Below, in pieces: positions 34,724 through 43,139 of a DNA stretch of 57,767 bases. Every line of letters starts with the position of its first letter. Position 1 is the stretch's first letter. The stretch comes from Spirochaetia bacterium (lineage in GTDB: Bacteria; Spirochaetota; Spirochaetia; Treponematales; Breznakiellaceae). The DNA lies in NCBI GenBank assembly GCA_026002025.1, contig BOAU01000004.1:1-57767 (forward strand), written 5' to 3'. The notes below the pieces were generated by a model. That model made no database searches. It saw nothing but the letters and a program-made list of their open reading frames with translations, and was not told the DNA's origin. The position numbers and the translations under genes were made by a program.

Positions 34724-35719
34724 ATGCCCGAAAGGATTAAGATCGCCCAGCTTGGTATTGGTCATTTACATGCGTATAAAATCAAAACTATCCGGGCCTA
34801 TCCTGATGTTTTTGATCTTGTTGGGGTTGCGGAAGATGATCCAAAACAACGCGCTGAATTTGGCGGCCAGGAACATTACCGGGGCCTTAAATGGATGAGC
34901 GAGGCTGAACTTCTGGCAGTTCCGGGCCTTCAGGCAGTACTGGTAGAAAAAGAAGAACACGAGACTGTTTCAGTGGCCCTGCGTTGTATACAAGCGGGAA
35001 AACACATTCATTGTGATAAACCCGGTGGAGAATCGCTTCTCCCATTTAAGCAGCTTTTAGATGAAGCAAAAAAGAAAAATCTTGCGGTACAAATGGGCTA
35101 TATGTACCGCAATAATAATGCCGTAGAATTTTGTATCAAGGCAGTACGGGAAGGACTTTTGGGAAATATTTTTGAAGTCGATGCGGTGATGAACCGTTTT
35201 GATGGAGAAGATTTCCGTAAACTGATGAAAACCTTTAAAGCCGGCGCGCCCTATATTTTTACCTGTCATCTTATCGATCTGGTGGTCATACTTTTGGGGA
35301 AACCCGATCGTATCACTCCCTTTATCTCCCGCACCCGGCCGGACGGGGCAGTGGACAACGGTCTTGCGGTCTTTGAATATCCCCATGGCTGTATTGCCAC
35401 GGTACGGAGCGGCATTACCGAAGTGGAAGGATTCGCACGGCGGCACTTTACCGTATGCGGTGACAAGGGGACTATCCTTATTCAACCCCTGGAAATAGTC
35501 GGTGACAGCTCCGGCGGTAAACTCCGCATGGCCCTTGCAGAAGACCGTGACGGCTGGAAAAAGGGCTATCAGGAAGTAGATTTGCCGCCGGCCAAATTCC
35601 GCTACGATGATCAACTGCTGGAATTTGCAAAAATAGTCCGGGGGGAGATTGCTAATCCTTACTCATACGAACATGATCTGTTGGTACAGGATTGTGTTCT
35701 TAAGGCTTGCGGACTTTAA
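34724..35719 (+). CDS. Gfo/Idh/MocA family oxidoreductase, second copy
   Basis: This 331-residue protein is a near-copy of the gene at 25808, with the same IAQLGIGH start, HIHCDKPGGES motif and DLPPAK...QLLEFAKIVRGE near the end. Substitutions are spread evenly, as expected for a diverging duplicate. Its downstream sequence (AATACAGCCAACCGGAAG) is also shared with the first copy. AAGGAG precedes the ATG. It probably works with the SDR and quinone-type enzyme on imported sugar. Confidence 0.88.
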   Translation: MPERIKIAQLGIGHLHAYKIKTIRAYPDVFDLVGVAEDDPKQRAEFGGQEHYRGLKWMSEAELLAVPGLQAVLVEKEEHETVSVALRCIQAGKHIHCDKPGGESLLPFKQLLDEAKKKNLAVQMGYMYRNNNAVEFCIKAVREGLLGNIFEVDAVMNRFDGEDFRKLMKTFKAGAPYIFTCHLIDLVVILLGKPDRITPFISRTRPDGAVDNGLAVFEYPHGCIATVRSGITEVEGFARRHFTVCGDKGTILIQPLEIVGDSSGGKLRMALAEDRDGWKKGYQEVDLPPAKFRYDDQLLEFAKIVRGEIANPYSYEHDLLVQDCVLKACGL

Positions 35720-35747
35720 TACAGCCAACCGGAAGTATAGTGTCACC

Positions 35748-37295
35748 CTACATAAGCGGCGCAAAGATCCGCAGCACATCCTGTAATATCCGCTGCGCGG
35801 CGTTCCGGGCGCAGTCCGCCAGGGTGATCTGGTGGGAGACGGGGATGGTGGCAAGGAAATCTTCCTTAACCGCCTGCACCGCCCGGCTCTCGTAGAGCAG
35901 CACCCCGCATTCAAAGTGAAGGTAGAGGCTGCGGAAGTCCAGGTTGGTGGTACCCACGGTGGCGAGGCGGTCATCGGAGACAAAGGTCTTGGAATGGTTA
36001 AAGCCGCTTGAGTATTCGTAGACCTTTACCCCCGCGCTTATGAGCTGCCGGTAATAGGACCGGGACGTGATGGCCACGATTTTCTTGTCCCAGCGGTGGG
36101 GGGTGATGATCCGCACATCCACCCCGCTTTTTGCCGCCAGGGTCAGGGCGGAAAGCAGGTTGTCGTCCACCACCAGGTAGGGGGTGTTGATGTACACGTA
36201 TTTCTTGGCCTTGTTGATGATCTGAATGTAAACATGTTCCCCAACATTTTCATCGTCAATGGGGCTGTCCGCATAGGGCTGGACAAAGCCGTCGGATTCC
36301 ACCGTACAGGGGCCGTCCTTCCAGGGGTACAGGGCATCGAAGTCTTCCGCCGACTTCGGATGCAGGTTCCACATTTGCAGGAAGATCAGGGTAAGGGACC
36401 AGGCCGCCTCCCCGGAAAGCATGATCGCCGCGTCCTTCCAGTGGCCGAAGCGCTCGAAGGCGTTGATGTATTCGTCCGCCAGGTTGATGCCCCCGGTAAA
36501 GGCGACCTTCCCGTCTATCGAAATGATCTTCCGGTGGTCCCGGTTGTTTTGCAGAGACGAGAGGATGGGCCTGAACTTGTTAAAGACGATGCACTTGATC
36601 CCGCGCCTTTCCAGATGCTGCCGGTAATTGGGGGGCAGGGACATGAAGCAGCCCAGATCATCGTACATGATCCTGATATCAAGGCCGTCCCGTGCTTTTT
36701 TTTCAAGTAAATTGATAATGGGGTCCAGCATGTGTCCCTGGCGGAGGATGAAGAATTCCAGAAAGATGTAATGTTCCGCCTTTTCCATTTCTTCCAGGAT
36801 CTTTTTGAAGAAGGCCTCCCCGGAAGCGAGGTATTCAGTTTGTGTGTGGGCATAAACGGGAAAGCCCGCGTATTCCTGGAGGTAGTGGGCCTGGGGCAGG
36901 AAATCCCCGTTGGCTTCGACAAGGGCGCTCAGGCGGTCACCGGGGCGGGAAAAGTAAGGCCGGCTCTGGCCGTTGCTTTTTTTGATAAGCCGTTTGAGTT
37001 TCCGGGGATTGGACTGTGAATAGAAGATGATATACAGGGCGCCCCCAAAGATGGGGATCAATAGGATGAGGAAAATCCAGGTAAGCTTATAGGCGGATTT
37101 TTCCTTCTTGTTGAGAATATTGATACATACCACGATGCTTACGATATTGAGAAACCAGTTAATGTGCTGAAAAAATATGCCGGTCCCGGCTATCAAAAAA
37201 AAGTAAAAGATGATCTGGACCAAAAGGGTGGCAATAACAAAAACCCGGCGGCGGAATACCACCCGGACCCATTGGGTGCTCTTTAAACCGGCCAT
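35748..37295 (-). CDS. cls: Cardiolipin synthase (phospholipase D family)
   Basis: This 515-residue minus-strand membrane protein has two N-terminal hydrophobic segments (residues about 10-65) and two HKD motifs: HRKIISIDGKVAFTGGINLADEY near residue 250 and HSKTFVSDDRLATVGTTNLDFRS near residue 430. This is the bacterial Cls layout, which makes cardiolipin from two phosphatidylglycerols at the inner membrane. The family is usually about 480-515 residues, so this is full length. Its 5' end overlaps the Sua5-like gene by 13 bases, so they share a transcript. Confidence 0.9.
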   Translation of the reverse strand: MAGLKSTQWVRVVFRRRVFVIATLLVQIIFYFFLIAGTGIFFQHINWFLNIVSIVVCINILNKKEKSAYKLTWIFLILLIPIFGGALYIIFYSQSNPRKLKRLIKKSNGQSRPYFSRPGDRLSALVEANGDFLPQAHYLQEYAGFPVYAHTQTEYLASGEAFFKKILEEMEKAEHYIFLEFFILRQGHMLDPIINLLEKKARDGLDIRIMYDDLGCFMSLPPNYRQHLERRGIKCIVFNKFRPILSSLQNNRDHRKIISIDGKVAFTGGINLADEYINAFERFGHWKDAAIMLSGEAAWSLTLIFLQMWNLHPKSAEDFDALYPWKDGPCTVESDGFVQPYADSPIDDENVGEHVYIQIINKAKKYVYINTPYLVVDDNLLSALTLAAKSGVDVRIITPHRWDKKIVAITSRSYYRQLISAGVKVYEYSSGFNHSKTFVSDDRLATVGTTNLDFRSLYLHFECGVLLYESRAVQAVKEDFLATIPVSHQITLADCARNAAQRILQDVLRIFAPLM

Positions 37296-37963
37296 GGTCC
37301 CGCTCCCTGACGAAGCAATTTTACATCATCCCCGGACAGGTCCAGAATGGTTGAAAATATCCGGTTCTGTTCCTCCCCGCCGTCAAGGATCAGGTCCAGC
37401 CCCGGTATGCCCTCCAGTTCCCAGCCCCCTTCAAAAAGGTTTTCCTCAGGAATCGGGGGTAGGGCGGCAGCGCCTTCCGCGTTTGTATCCTCATCATCAA
37501 GAAATTCCCCCTGATAACCGGCAGCCATGCTCTGTTTCGCGGTGACCGAATAGAGGGGATGTCCCAGCAGATTGATAAGCGCCAGGGGCAGGGGATGGCC
37601 GGGGATGCGGACCCCGGCTTCCTTCCGGCGGAGCCCCAGAATTTTTTCCGTCCCCGGCAGGGTTTTGAGGATAAAGGCGTAGGGGCCCGGGGAGAGGCGC
37701 TTTATCAGGCGGAACCGGGTGTTGTCCAGGCTGCAAAGCTCCCCAAACTGGGAAATATCCGAGCAGAGCAGGGTAAAGTGCCGTTCATCCCCTTCGTTGG
37801 ACAATTTTTTAAGCTTTTTTATCCCCTCTTTGGATTTAAGGGAACAGGCCAGACTCCAGCTGGTGTCGGTGGGCAGCGCCAAAAGCCCCCCCTCATTCAA
37901 AACCCGCACCCCCTGGGTCAAAATGCGATCATCAATATTGGTGGGAACCACATACTCAATCAT
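37283..37963 (-). CDS. Sua5/YciO/YrdC-family protein
   Basis: The frame is open from 38101, but the conserved start is ATG 37963 (MIEYVVPTNIDDRILTQGVRVLNEGGLLALPTDTSW), giving 226 residues. ALPTDTSWSLAC, the KKLSNEGDERHFTLLC segment and SVTAKQSM resemble the YciO/YrdC fold of threonylcarbamoyl-AMP synthase, with the KxR/SxN type nucleotide site. It may be YciO-like rather than the tRNA-modifying TsaC. No ribosome site is visible; a TATAAT-like stretch sits close to the ATG, so a short or absent leader is possible. Confidence 0.72.
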   Translation of the reverse strand: MIEYVVPTNIDDRILTQGVRVLNEGGLLALPTDTSWSLACSLKSKEGIKKLKKLSNEGDERHFTLLCSDISQFGELCSLDNTRFRLIKRLSPGPYAFILKTLPGTEKILGLRRKEAGVRIPGHPLPLALINLLGHPLYSVTAKQSMAAGYQGEFLDDEDTNAEGAAALPPIPEENLFEGGWELEGIPGLDLILDGGEEQNRIFSTILDLSGDDVKLLRQGAGPWPV

Positions 37964-38091
37964 TTTAATATTATAAGCATAGCATAGGATCATTATATTT
38001 TCCATATCATGAAAATCAAAAATAGTATAAAATTTCATACAGAACGAAGGGGCATGCAAAATATTTAAAAAAGCCGGTTTCCCTAATTCTA

Positions 38092-38097
38092 TATAAT
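38092..38097 (+). promoter_or_regulatory. Candidate -10 element for the sigma factor gene
   Basis: TATAAT at 38092-38097 lies about 80 bases before the chosen start of the sigma factor gene. No good -35 is seen at the usual distance, so this is a weak call. Confidence 0.3.
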
Positions 38098-38178
38098 ACA
38101 ATGAATTATAAACGCTGAATAATGGCTGTTGGTCTTGGCACGGAACCTGCTTATATAGTGGTGGAAGTGGAGGGCATT

Positions 38179-39039
38179 ATGGCAGCAACAGCAGATATTC
38201 GCACCCGATCGGATGACAGTTTACAGTCCTATTTTAATCAGATTAAGGCGATCCCCCTTTTGAGTTTTGAGGAGGCCCTGGAACTGTCAAAGCGGATTCA
38301 GGAAGGCGATGAGGGCGCCCGCAACCGGCTGATAGAGGCCAACCTGCGTCTGGTGGTTAAAATAGCCCGCCCCTATGCCCCAAGCGGGGTTCCGCTCATG
38401 GATATCATACAGGAAGGGAATATGGGCCTTATCCGGGCCGCGGAAAAATATGATTACCAGAGAAATATCCACTTTTCAACCTATGCCTGCTGGTGGATAC
38501 GCCAGTCCATTTCCCGGTACATTTCGAATAAGCGGCGGACCATCCGCCTGCCCCACCGCAAGGAAGTACTGTTTCAGAAAATGCAGAAAGCCTATCACGC
38601 CTTAAGCCAAACCCTGATGCGCCAGCCCGGCGCCGCAGACCTGGCCGCCGCAATCGGCGTCCCCCTGGAAGAAGTTGAACAGATCCTCAAAATGACCAAC
38701 AATTTTGTATCCCTGGATATGATGGGGGACCACCAGTCCTTTGAAGAAAATTCCGATGCCGCGGACCTTCAGGAAGATTATACCTACAATCCCGAACGGG
38801 CCCTTTTGCGGAAATCCGCCCATACCGATACCATGCACATCCTGGGCCGCCTTAAAGACCGTGAGCGGCGGATACTCACCTACCGGTACCAGCTGGACGG
38901 CTGCGAGCGCCACTCCCTGAAAGCCATCGGCGACAAGATGGGCATTTCCCCGGAAACGGTCCGCCAGATTGAAATGAAGGCCATCAAAAAGATGCGCAGT
39001 AATGCTGAGGACCTTAGGGACTGCGTGTATTTCGCATAA
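38179..39039 (+). CDS. Sigma-70 family RNA polymerase sigma factor (group 2-like)
   Basis: The frame is open from 38122, but GGAGGG at 38169-38174 supports ATG 38179 ([10 protein letters not shown]), giving 286 residues. It shows region 1.2 ([24 protein letters not shown]), region 2 with [31 protein letters not shown] (both Trp residues kept), region 3, and region 4 ([41 protein letters not shown]). All regions needed for -10 and -35 recognition are present. A frameshifted copy of its 3' end lies at 40817-40894. Confidence 0.88.
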   Translation: MAATADIRTRSDDSLQSYFNQIKAIPLLSFEEALELSKRIQEGDEGARNRLIEANLRLVVKIARPYAPSGVPLMDIIQEGNMGLIRAAEKYDYQRNIHFSTYACWWIRQSISRYISNKRRTIRLPHRKEVLFQKMQKAYHALSQTLMRQPGAADLAAAIGVPLEEVEQILKMTNNFVSLDMMGDHQSFEENSDAADLQEDYTYNPERALLRKSAHTDTMHILGRLKDRERRILTYRYQLDGCERHSLKAIGDKMGISPETVRQIEMKAIKKMRSNAEDLRDCVYFA

Positions 39040-39057
39040 ATAAAAAAGGGATTATTT

Positions 39058-39441
39058 ATGAAAACAATAGTAAAACTATTGATACTGTTGATAATAGCCC
39101 CTCATGTTTTTGCGGAACCGTCCGCTGCGGATGAAAAAGCGGATGCCGTTTTCCCCTGGCAGTTATATCATAACGATAACAGATCCTTTACCCGGATTCC
39201 CTTTAAGGTATTTGATGATAATGGTGATTTTATTCAAAACCAAAACAGATCAAACGAAGTTGTTCCGGTTAAAAGTGAAACGAGTCTGCTGGGCGGCCTT
39301 TTGCTTTTGGCAGGATATGCAGCGTTATGGGGTGATTACTATGTTAATCCCAATAACCATAGGTATTTAAATGATGAGTGGAACAGGAAAATGGAAGAGG
39401 ATAAATTATTACAGCTGATAAACAGGGATTTTAATAGATAA
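39058..39441 (+). CDS. Secreted or periplasmic hypothetical protein, 127 aa
   Basis: A hydrophobic signal-peptide-like start (MKTIVKLLILLIIAPHVFA, cleavage likely after residue 19) is followed by a polar domain with a central hydrophobic stretch (SLLGGLLLLAGYAAL). The family is unknown. It starts 18 bases after the sigma factor gene with AAAGGG nearby, so it may be co-transcribed with it. The last codons (GGATTTTAATAGATAA) form the first half of a 16-bp direct repeat that flanks the following repeat element. Confidence 0.5.
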   Translation: MKTIVKLLILLIIAPHVFAEPSAADEKADAVFPWQLYHNDNRSFTRIPFKVFDDNGDFIQNQNRSNEVVPVKSETSLLGGLLLLAGYAALWGDYYVNPNNHRYLNDEWNRKMEEDKLLQLINRDFNR

Positions 39442-39657
39442 TTCCAAATTAGGAAAAACCACGGACCACACTGACCTCACAGACAGATTAACGGACGATC
39501 CTTATGATTTCCGCTTTGGGGAACGCACAAAAATTTACCAGAAAACCCAATTTAAGCCCGTGCGCCTTGGATTCACCGGCAAGCCTGGTTATCGCCTTTA
39601 TTTCTATCGTCTTTGTCCGTGTTGTCCGTGTGGTCAGTGGTTAAATTTGGAATTACT
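39442..39657. mobile_element. Small non-autonomous repeat element E, flanked by 16-bp direct repeats
   Basis: The element has inverted ends (ATTCCAAATT and AAATTTGGAAT) and arms AACCACGGACCACACTGACC and GGTCAGTGGTT. It is flanked by GGATTTTAATAGATAA at 39426-39441 and 39658-39673, an exact 16-bp direct repeat that includes the end of the upstream gene. That is the signature of a target-site duplication. The interior has no gene. Copy F at 40530-40788 is the closest relative. Confidence 0.65.
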
Positions 39658-39730
39658 GGATTTTAATAGATAAGGGTGGCATTGCTTTTGAAAATTTTCT
39701 ATAATCCTTTACCTAAAATCTGAAAAAATA

Positions 39731-40291
39731 CTATGCAAATATATCTTTCCGCATACTGATAGTTTTCCGGTTTTTGTTGTTCATTTCACTATTTTGGATA
39801 AAGCCGTTTTTTTCGTAAAAACTTAGCACACTTTCATTGTTTTCAACATCGGCGTCCACGGTAAGGAAACGACAGGCAGAGTAATGTGTGTTGCACCCAC
39901 GGGCAAGGCTCTTGGCGGCATCAATCATAAATGAACCAATGCCTTTATAGACTTTTTGGGCAGATTGGGATACGGCGAGTTTGGCGATCTTCATGGCGGG
40001 GATGGTTTTGAAAGGGTAATTGAGATTGTGAAGTTCCTTTTCAGATACCGAGAGTTTGATCGCATCGTTAATCATGGACATATAAGCGACAATACCCCCG
40101 GTGGCCAAGTCAGAGAGAAGCCAAGTAAGGGCGACATAGTCGTTTTGGGACCGAAGGGCGTCCTGTGTCAGGTATTCGTTATATTCCTCAATAGAACAGG
40201 AAAATTCCGTTAAAGAAACTCCCGGCCTTAGCTGTTCCAGACGGAAATATTTCTCGCCTTCTTTTCCGTTGACCGGGATAGGAGAATCCAT
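39731..40291 (-). CDS. GNAT-family acetyltransferase, toxin-like
   Basis: This 186-residue protein has the acetyl-CoA loop region QKVYKGIGSFMIDAAKSLA, near residues 113-128, and a late FYEKNGFIQN that is typical of the GNAT fold. It resembles the TacT/AtaT-type GNAT toxins that acetylate aminoacyl-tRNA. The start is separated by one base from the end of a small upstream gene (40293-40457), the classic antitoxin-toxin order. Activity on tRNA is inference from family and context. Confidence 0.68.
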   Translation of the reverse strand: MDSPIPVNGKEGEKYFRLEQLRPGVSLTEFSCSIEEYNEYLTQDALRSQNDYVALTWLLSDLATGGIVAYMSMINDAIKLSVSEKELHNLNYPFKTIPAMKIAKLAVSQSAQKVYKGIGSFMIDAAKSLARGCNTHYSACRFLTVDADVENNESVLSFYEKNGFIQNSEMNNKNRKTISMRKDIFA

Positions 40292-40292
40292 G

Positions 40293-40457
40293 CTATTTGC
40301 GGGGCGGCCTAATCATCCGCATGATCATTTCATCCAGCTCCTTATTCCGCTGTTCAACTTCGGGCGGGATTGGTTTGCGGATCTGCGCTATGGCTTCCCG
40401 GACGATTTTGATGTCCCTGATCTCGGTGGGTTGGACCGGTTTGACTCTTGCCCCCAT
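40293..40457 (-). CDS. Small antitoxin-like protein, 54 aa
   Basis: The frame is open from 40574, but AGGAGG at 40465-40470 fits ATG 40457 (MGARVKPVQPTEIRDIKIVREAI), giving a 54-residue charged helical protein with no obvious DNA-binding motif. It lies one base upstream of the GNAT gene and would be co-translated. The short length and position match an antitoxin role, but the sequence itself does not prove it. Confidence 0.55.
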   Translation of the reverse strand: MGARVKPVQPTEIRDIKIVREAIAQIRKPIPPEVEQRNKELDEMIMRMIRPPRK

Positions 40458-40529
40458 GTTGGCCTCCTGATGATTATACTTTAGCCAAAAGATAAGTTTT
40501 TGTAAATAGCGCGCTGCACAAAAGCAGAA

Positions 40530-40788
40530 ATTCCAAATTCGAAAAAACCACAAGCCGCCTACAGGCGGCACCACACGGACCCCACAGACAGATTAACGGA
40601 CGATCCTTATGATTTCCGCTTTGGGGGAACGCACAAAAATTTACCAGAAAACCCAATTTAAGCCCGGTTGCTGCCGGATAATTCATAACCTGCGCCTTGG
40701 ATTCACCGGCAAGCCTGGTTAGAGCCTTTATTTCTATCGTCTTTGTCCGTGTTGTCCGTGTGGTCAGTGGTTAAATTTGGAATTACTG
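40530..40788. mobile_element. Small non-autonomous repeat element F
   Basis: Ends ATTCCAAATT and AAATTTGGAAT match element E, as does the interior (GACAGATTAACGGACGATCC and CGCACAAAAATTTACCAGAAAACC), but it has extra bases after the CCCGG. GCACAAAAG occurs at 40516-40524 and 40789-40797, a 9-bp direct repeat. A 16-bp palindrome at 40554 interrupts the left arm. Confidence 0.6.
40554..40569. repeat. 16-bp palindrome inserted in element F
   Basis: GCCGCCT, AC, AGGCGGC is a perfect 7+2+7 palindrome. Removing it gives AACCACAA joined to ACCACACGGACC, which matches the left arm of element E base for base outside a few substitutions. Confidence 0.65.
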
Positions 40789-40816
40789 GCACAAAAGTGG
40801 CTTGTTTAAGGACTTA

Positions 40817-40894
40817 ATCATGAAGGCCCTGCGGAAGATGCGCGGCGATGCTGAGGGCCTCGGGACTGCGTGTATTTCGTGTAATCAAAAAAGG
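40817..40894 (+). pseudogene. Frameshifted duplicate of the sigma factor gene 3' end
   Basis: ATGAAGGCC...AAGATGCGC...AATGCTGAGG-like and GACTGCGTGTATTTCG match the end of the sigma factor at 38179 (about 38973-39040), including the AAAAAAGGG that follows its stop. One base is missing in the middle, so the reading frame is broken. It lies next to the end of the AAA ATPase gene, outside its frame. Confidence 0.7.
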
Positions 40895-42687
40895 GCAGTT
40901 GTAAACCCGATGATTCCGTTGGATTTCTTTTCCAGCAGTTCCTTGTCACAGAAAGAGATAAGTTCCCCCAATGCGGGAGCTTTACCGGACAGGGCGTTTT
41001 CCATGATACATTTCCGTGCGATATTTTCAATCTGCCCCCCGGAAAAGTCGAAACTTTTTGCCAGGGTTTCCGCATCGGCGGAAGACAGTCCGGGGATCAT
41101 GGTCTGCCAAATGGACCGGCGGCCAACAGCATTCGGTTTGTCAAACCGGATCTTGAAAAGGAAACGCCGTTCAAAGGCCTTATCCAGGTTTGATACCATG
41201 TTGGTGGTGGCGATCAGGATACCTGTGAAGTTTTCCATTTCCTCAAGGAGGATATTCTGCATGACATTCCACATTTGCTGTACCGTAGGATTTGCCTGCC
41301 CAAGCTGCATCCGTTTGGTGAATAATGCATCGGCCTCATTAAAGAGCAGAACAGGCGCGGTCTTACGGCTTTTTACCACGGCCCGGTATCGGTCAAACTG
41401 CTGCTTGATGTTCTTCTCACTTTCACCAACAAAGGAACCGATAATAGCCGGGACATCAACCTTCATGATATCACGTCCGGTTTTACGGGCAAGCTGAAAA
41501 GCGGTTTCGGTTTTGCCGGTTCCGGGGCCGCCGGAAAAAAGGCAGGCAAAGCCGGTCCGCATCCCGCTATCGGCAAGCCGTTTACAGACCTTCCGGTAAT
41601 TGTCTCCCTTGAGCAGTTCCGCAAGCTTGTCAATCTGTTCCGCCTCGGCGGCATTGTAAAACAAGACCCGCTGCTTAATGGTCTTGTGTCCGGTTAAACC
41701 ATTTTCGTCCCGCATCTCCTTCGGCTTTCTTTTTTGCCTAATCACTAATTCACCAATCAGATCTTTTTTTGTTTTTTCGGTAAGGGCGAAAGTTACACTA
41801 TACTCGGATGCCGGGTATTCATCTTCATCCACAATAGTCTTTGCGATCAATTTCCGTCTGAGCAATTCATGGGTGTCATCAAGAAAAGCCCGTGTCATCT
41901 TCCTGGCTGCGGAAGCATTATCATATATAGATTCCATGGTTCCCCGAAAGATACCATTATTAAAGTAAAGGGCGGACATAAAACAAAAGTACATAAGCAG
42001 GATCATGCTTTCATCGGACAGACCGTAGGCGGTGAGCTTTTGGCAAAACGGTAGATCGGGATTGAGTTTAATCAGATCCTTTAACTCCCCGGCAAGGGCG
42101 GCATAGCTTATCTCCTCTCCGGGACGCTGATCAAAAAGGGCGCCGGTAATTTCCAGAAATTCGGTAAGCGGGATATTCCGGTGTTCGGCGGGTTTGTAAT
42201 GCTCCCCCTTGTTAAGGGCCTCCATAAGTTCCATCGGCACCCGGTAAAAAGTGTTTTCATCGTATTGGCGGCTGCGGATAAGTTTCTTGTCCTCCAGTAC
42301 CTGAATGTCATCCTGGTATTGAAGAAATTCAAATCTGGTGCAATTGACGCTTCCCGCCATAACTCCGATTGAGATTGAACTGTCATCAAAATGATCCAGA
42401 AATCCGGCGAGCAGCGCCGCCTGGACAGGGCTGATACCGAATTCTTTTTCGAATGGTCTCAGGTGGGTCTTGATGTTTTCCAGGGTGTCATCATAGATCC
42501 CGTTTTCGCGGATACTGTCCGCAACTTTGGAAATATGCCTGAGCAGGTAAATCTTCCTGCTGGTCCCGCCTGCGCGTTTGCTTACTTTTAATTTTTCAGG
42601 GCTGTGGGCGCCTTCCGGCGGCAGCTCCGCCGGAAGTTCCGGTTCTGTTTGCGTTGAGGTGTTCAGGTTCTGAGTTAGTTCGGGCAT
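40885..42687 (-). CDS. AAA-family ATPase, first copy
   Basis: This 600-residue protein has a low-complexity N terminus, a helical middle and a C-terminal AAA module. The P-loop FSGGPGTGKTE falls near residues 383-393. The Walker B region reads LLFNEADA near 446-453, with Asn in place of the first acidic residue. Sensor motif ATTNM and the arginine-finger AFERRF follow. It is paralogous to the ATPase at 53440 (566 aa), with the same YNAAEA/YNEREA and SGMRTGFACLFSG segments. The middle part resembles winged-helix pieces. A dense array of short repeats lies upstream. Role unknown; a sigma factor fragment abuts its 3' end. Confidence 0.8.
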   Translation of the reverse strand: MPELTQNLNTSTQTEPELPAELPPEGAHSPEKLKVSKRAGGTSRKIYLLRHISKVADSIRENGIYDDTLENIKTHLRPFEKEFGISPVQAALLAGFLDHFDDSSISIGVMAGSVNCTRFEFLQYQDDIQVLEDKKLIRSRQYDENTFYRVPMELMEALNKGEHYKPAEHRNIPLTEFLEITGALFDQRPGEEISYAALAGELKDLIKLNPDLPFCQKLTAYGLSDESMILLMYFCFMSALYFNNGIFRGTMESIYDNASAARKMTRAFLDDTHELLRRKLIAKTIVDEDEYPASEYSVTFALTEKTKKDLIGELVIRQKRKPKEMRDENGLTGHKTIKQRVLFYNAAEAEQIDKLAELLKGDNYRKVCKRLADSGMRTGFACLFSGGPGTGKTETAFQLARKTGRDIMKVDVPAIIGSFVGESEKNIKQQFDRYRAVVKSRKTAPVLLFNEADALFTKRMQLGQANPTVQQMWNVMQNILLEEMENFTGILIATTNMVSNLDKAFERRFLFKIRFDKPNAVGRRSIWQTMIPGLSSADAETLAKSFDFSGGQIENIARKCIMENALSGKAPALGELISFCDKELLEKKSNGIIGFTTALF

Positions 42688-43039
42688 GGGGACTCCTTCT
42701 GTTATTGGGGTATAGTAAATATGGGATATTTTTTGGGAAAGTCAAGGAAACTCAAGATAAAATTGTCCCTGGATACCCCGAAAGACACTCAAAGACTCTA
42801 ATTAGACACTCCGAGTGTCTTTCAACGTTCCCGGGGAGCCTCGAAAGACTCTTTTAGAGTCTAATGAGACACTAAAAGAGTGTAATTAAACACTCGAAGT
42901 ATCTTTTTAGATACTCTGAGTGTCTTTCGGGGTTCAGGAAAGTCTAATTTAGACACTCGATGAGTCTTTCGACCTTCTGCGGGAGTGTCCTAAAGAAACC
43001 TTGACTTTTGGTTGGGGAGCGAAAAAATTGGAGAAATCA
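42688..43039. promoter_or_regulatory. Upstream region of the AAA ATPase with repeat array
   Basis: Between 42781 and 42990 the motifs GACACT/AGTGTC and AGACTC/GAGTCT and variants occur at least a dozen times on both strands. Examples are 42784, 42805, 42815, 42868, 42919, 42952 and 42983, and GAGTGT..ACACTC near 42878-42895 is a perfect inverted pair around AATTAA. No gene is present in the array. It is most likely a multi-site regulatory or partition-like region. Confidence 0.6.
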
Positions 43040-43139
43040 CTATCTATAACCAAGAAGTGTTTTTATATACAGACAAATTACCATCTTTATTTATTTCAAG
43101 AAAAATTTTTTCTACAGCCTCGTTAGGCACAATACCAGC

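Noticed and set aside
36096..36710. Plus-strand frame of 204 codons
   Set aside because: Antisense to cardiolipin synthase, whose two HKD motifs are in place.
42781..42990. CRISPR array
   Set aside because: Repeats are 6-10 bp, in both orientations and with no constant spacer length; no cas gene is near.
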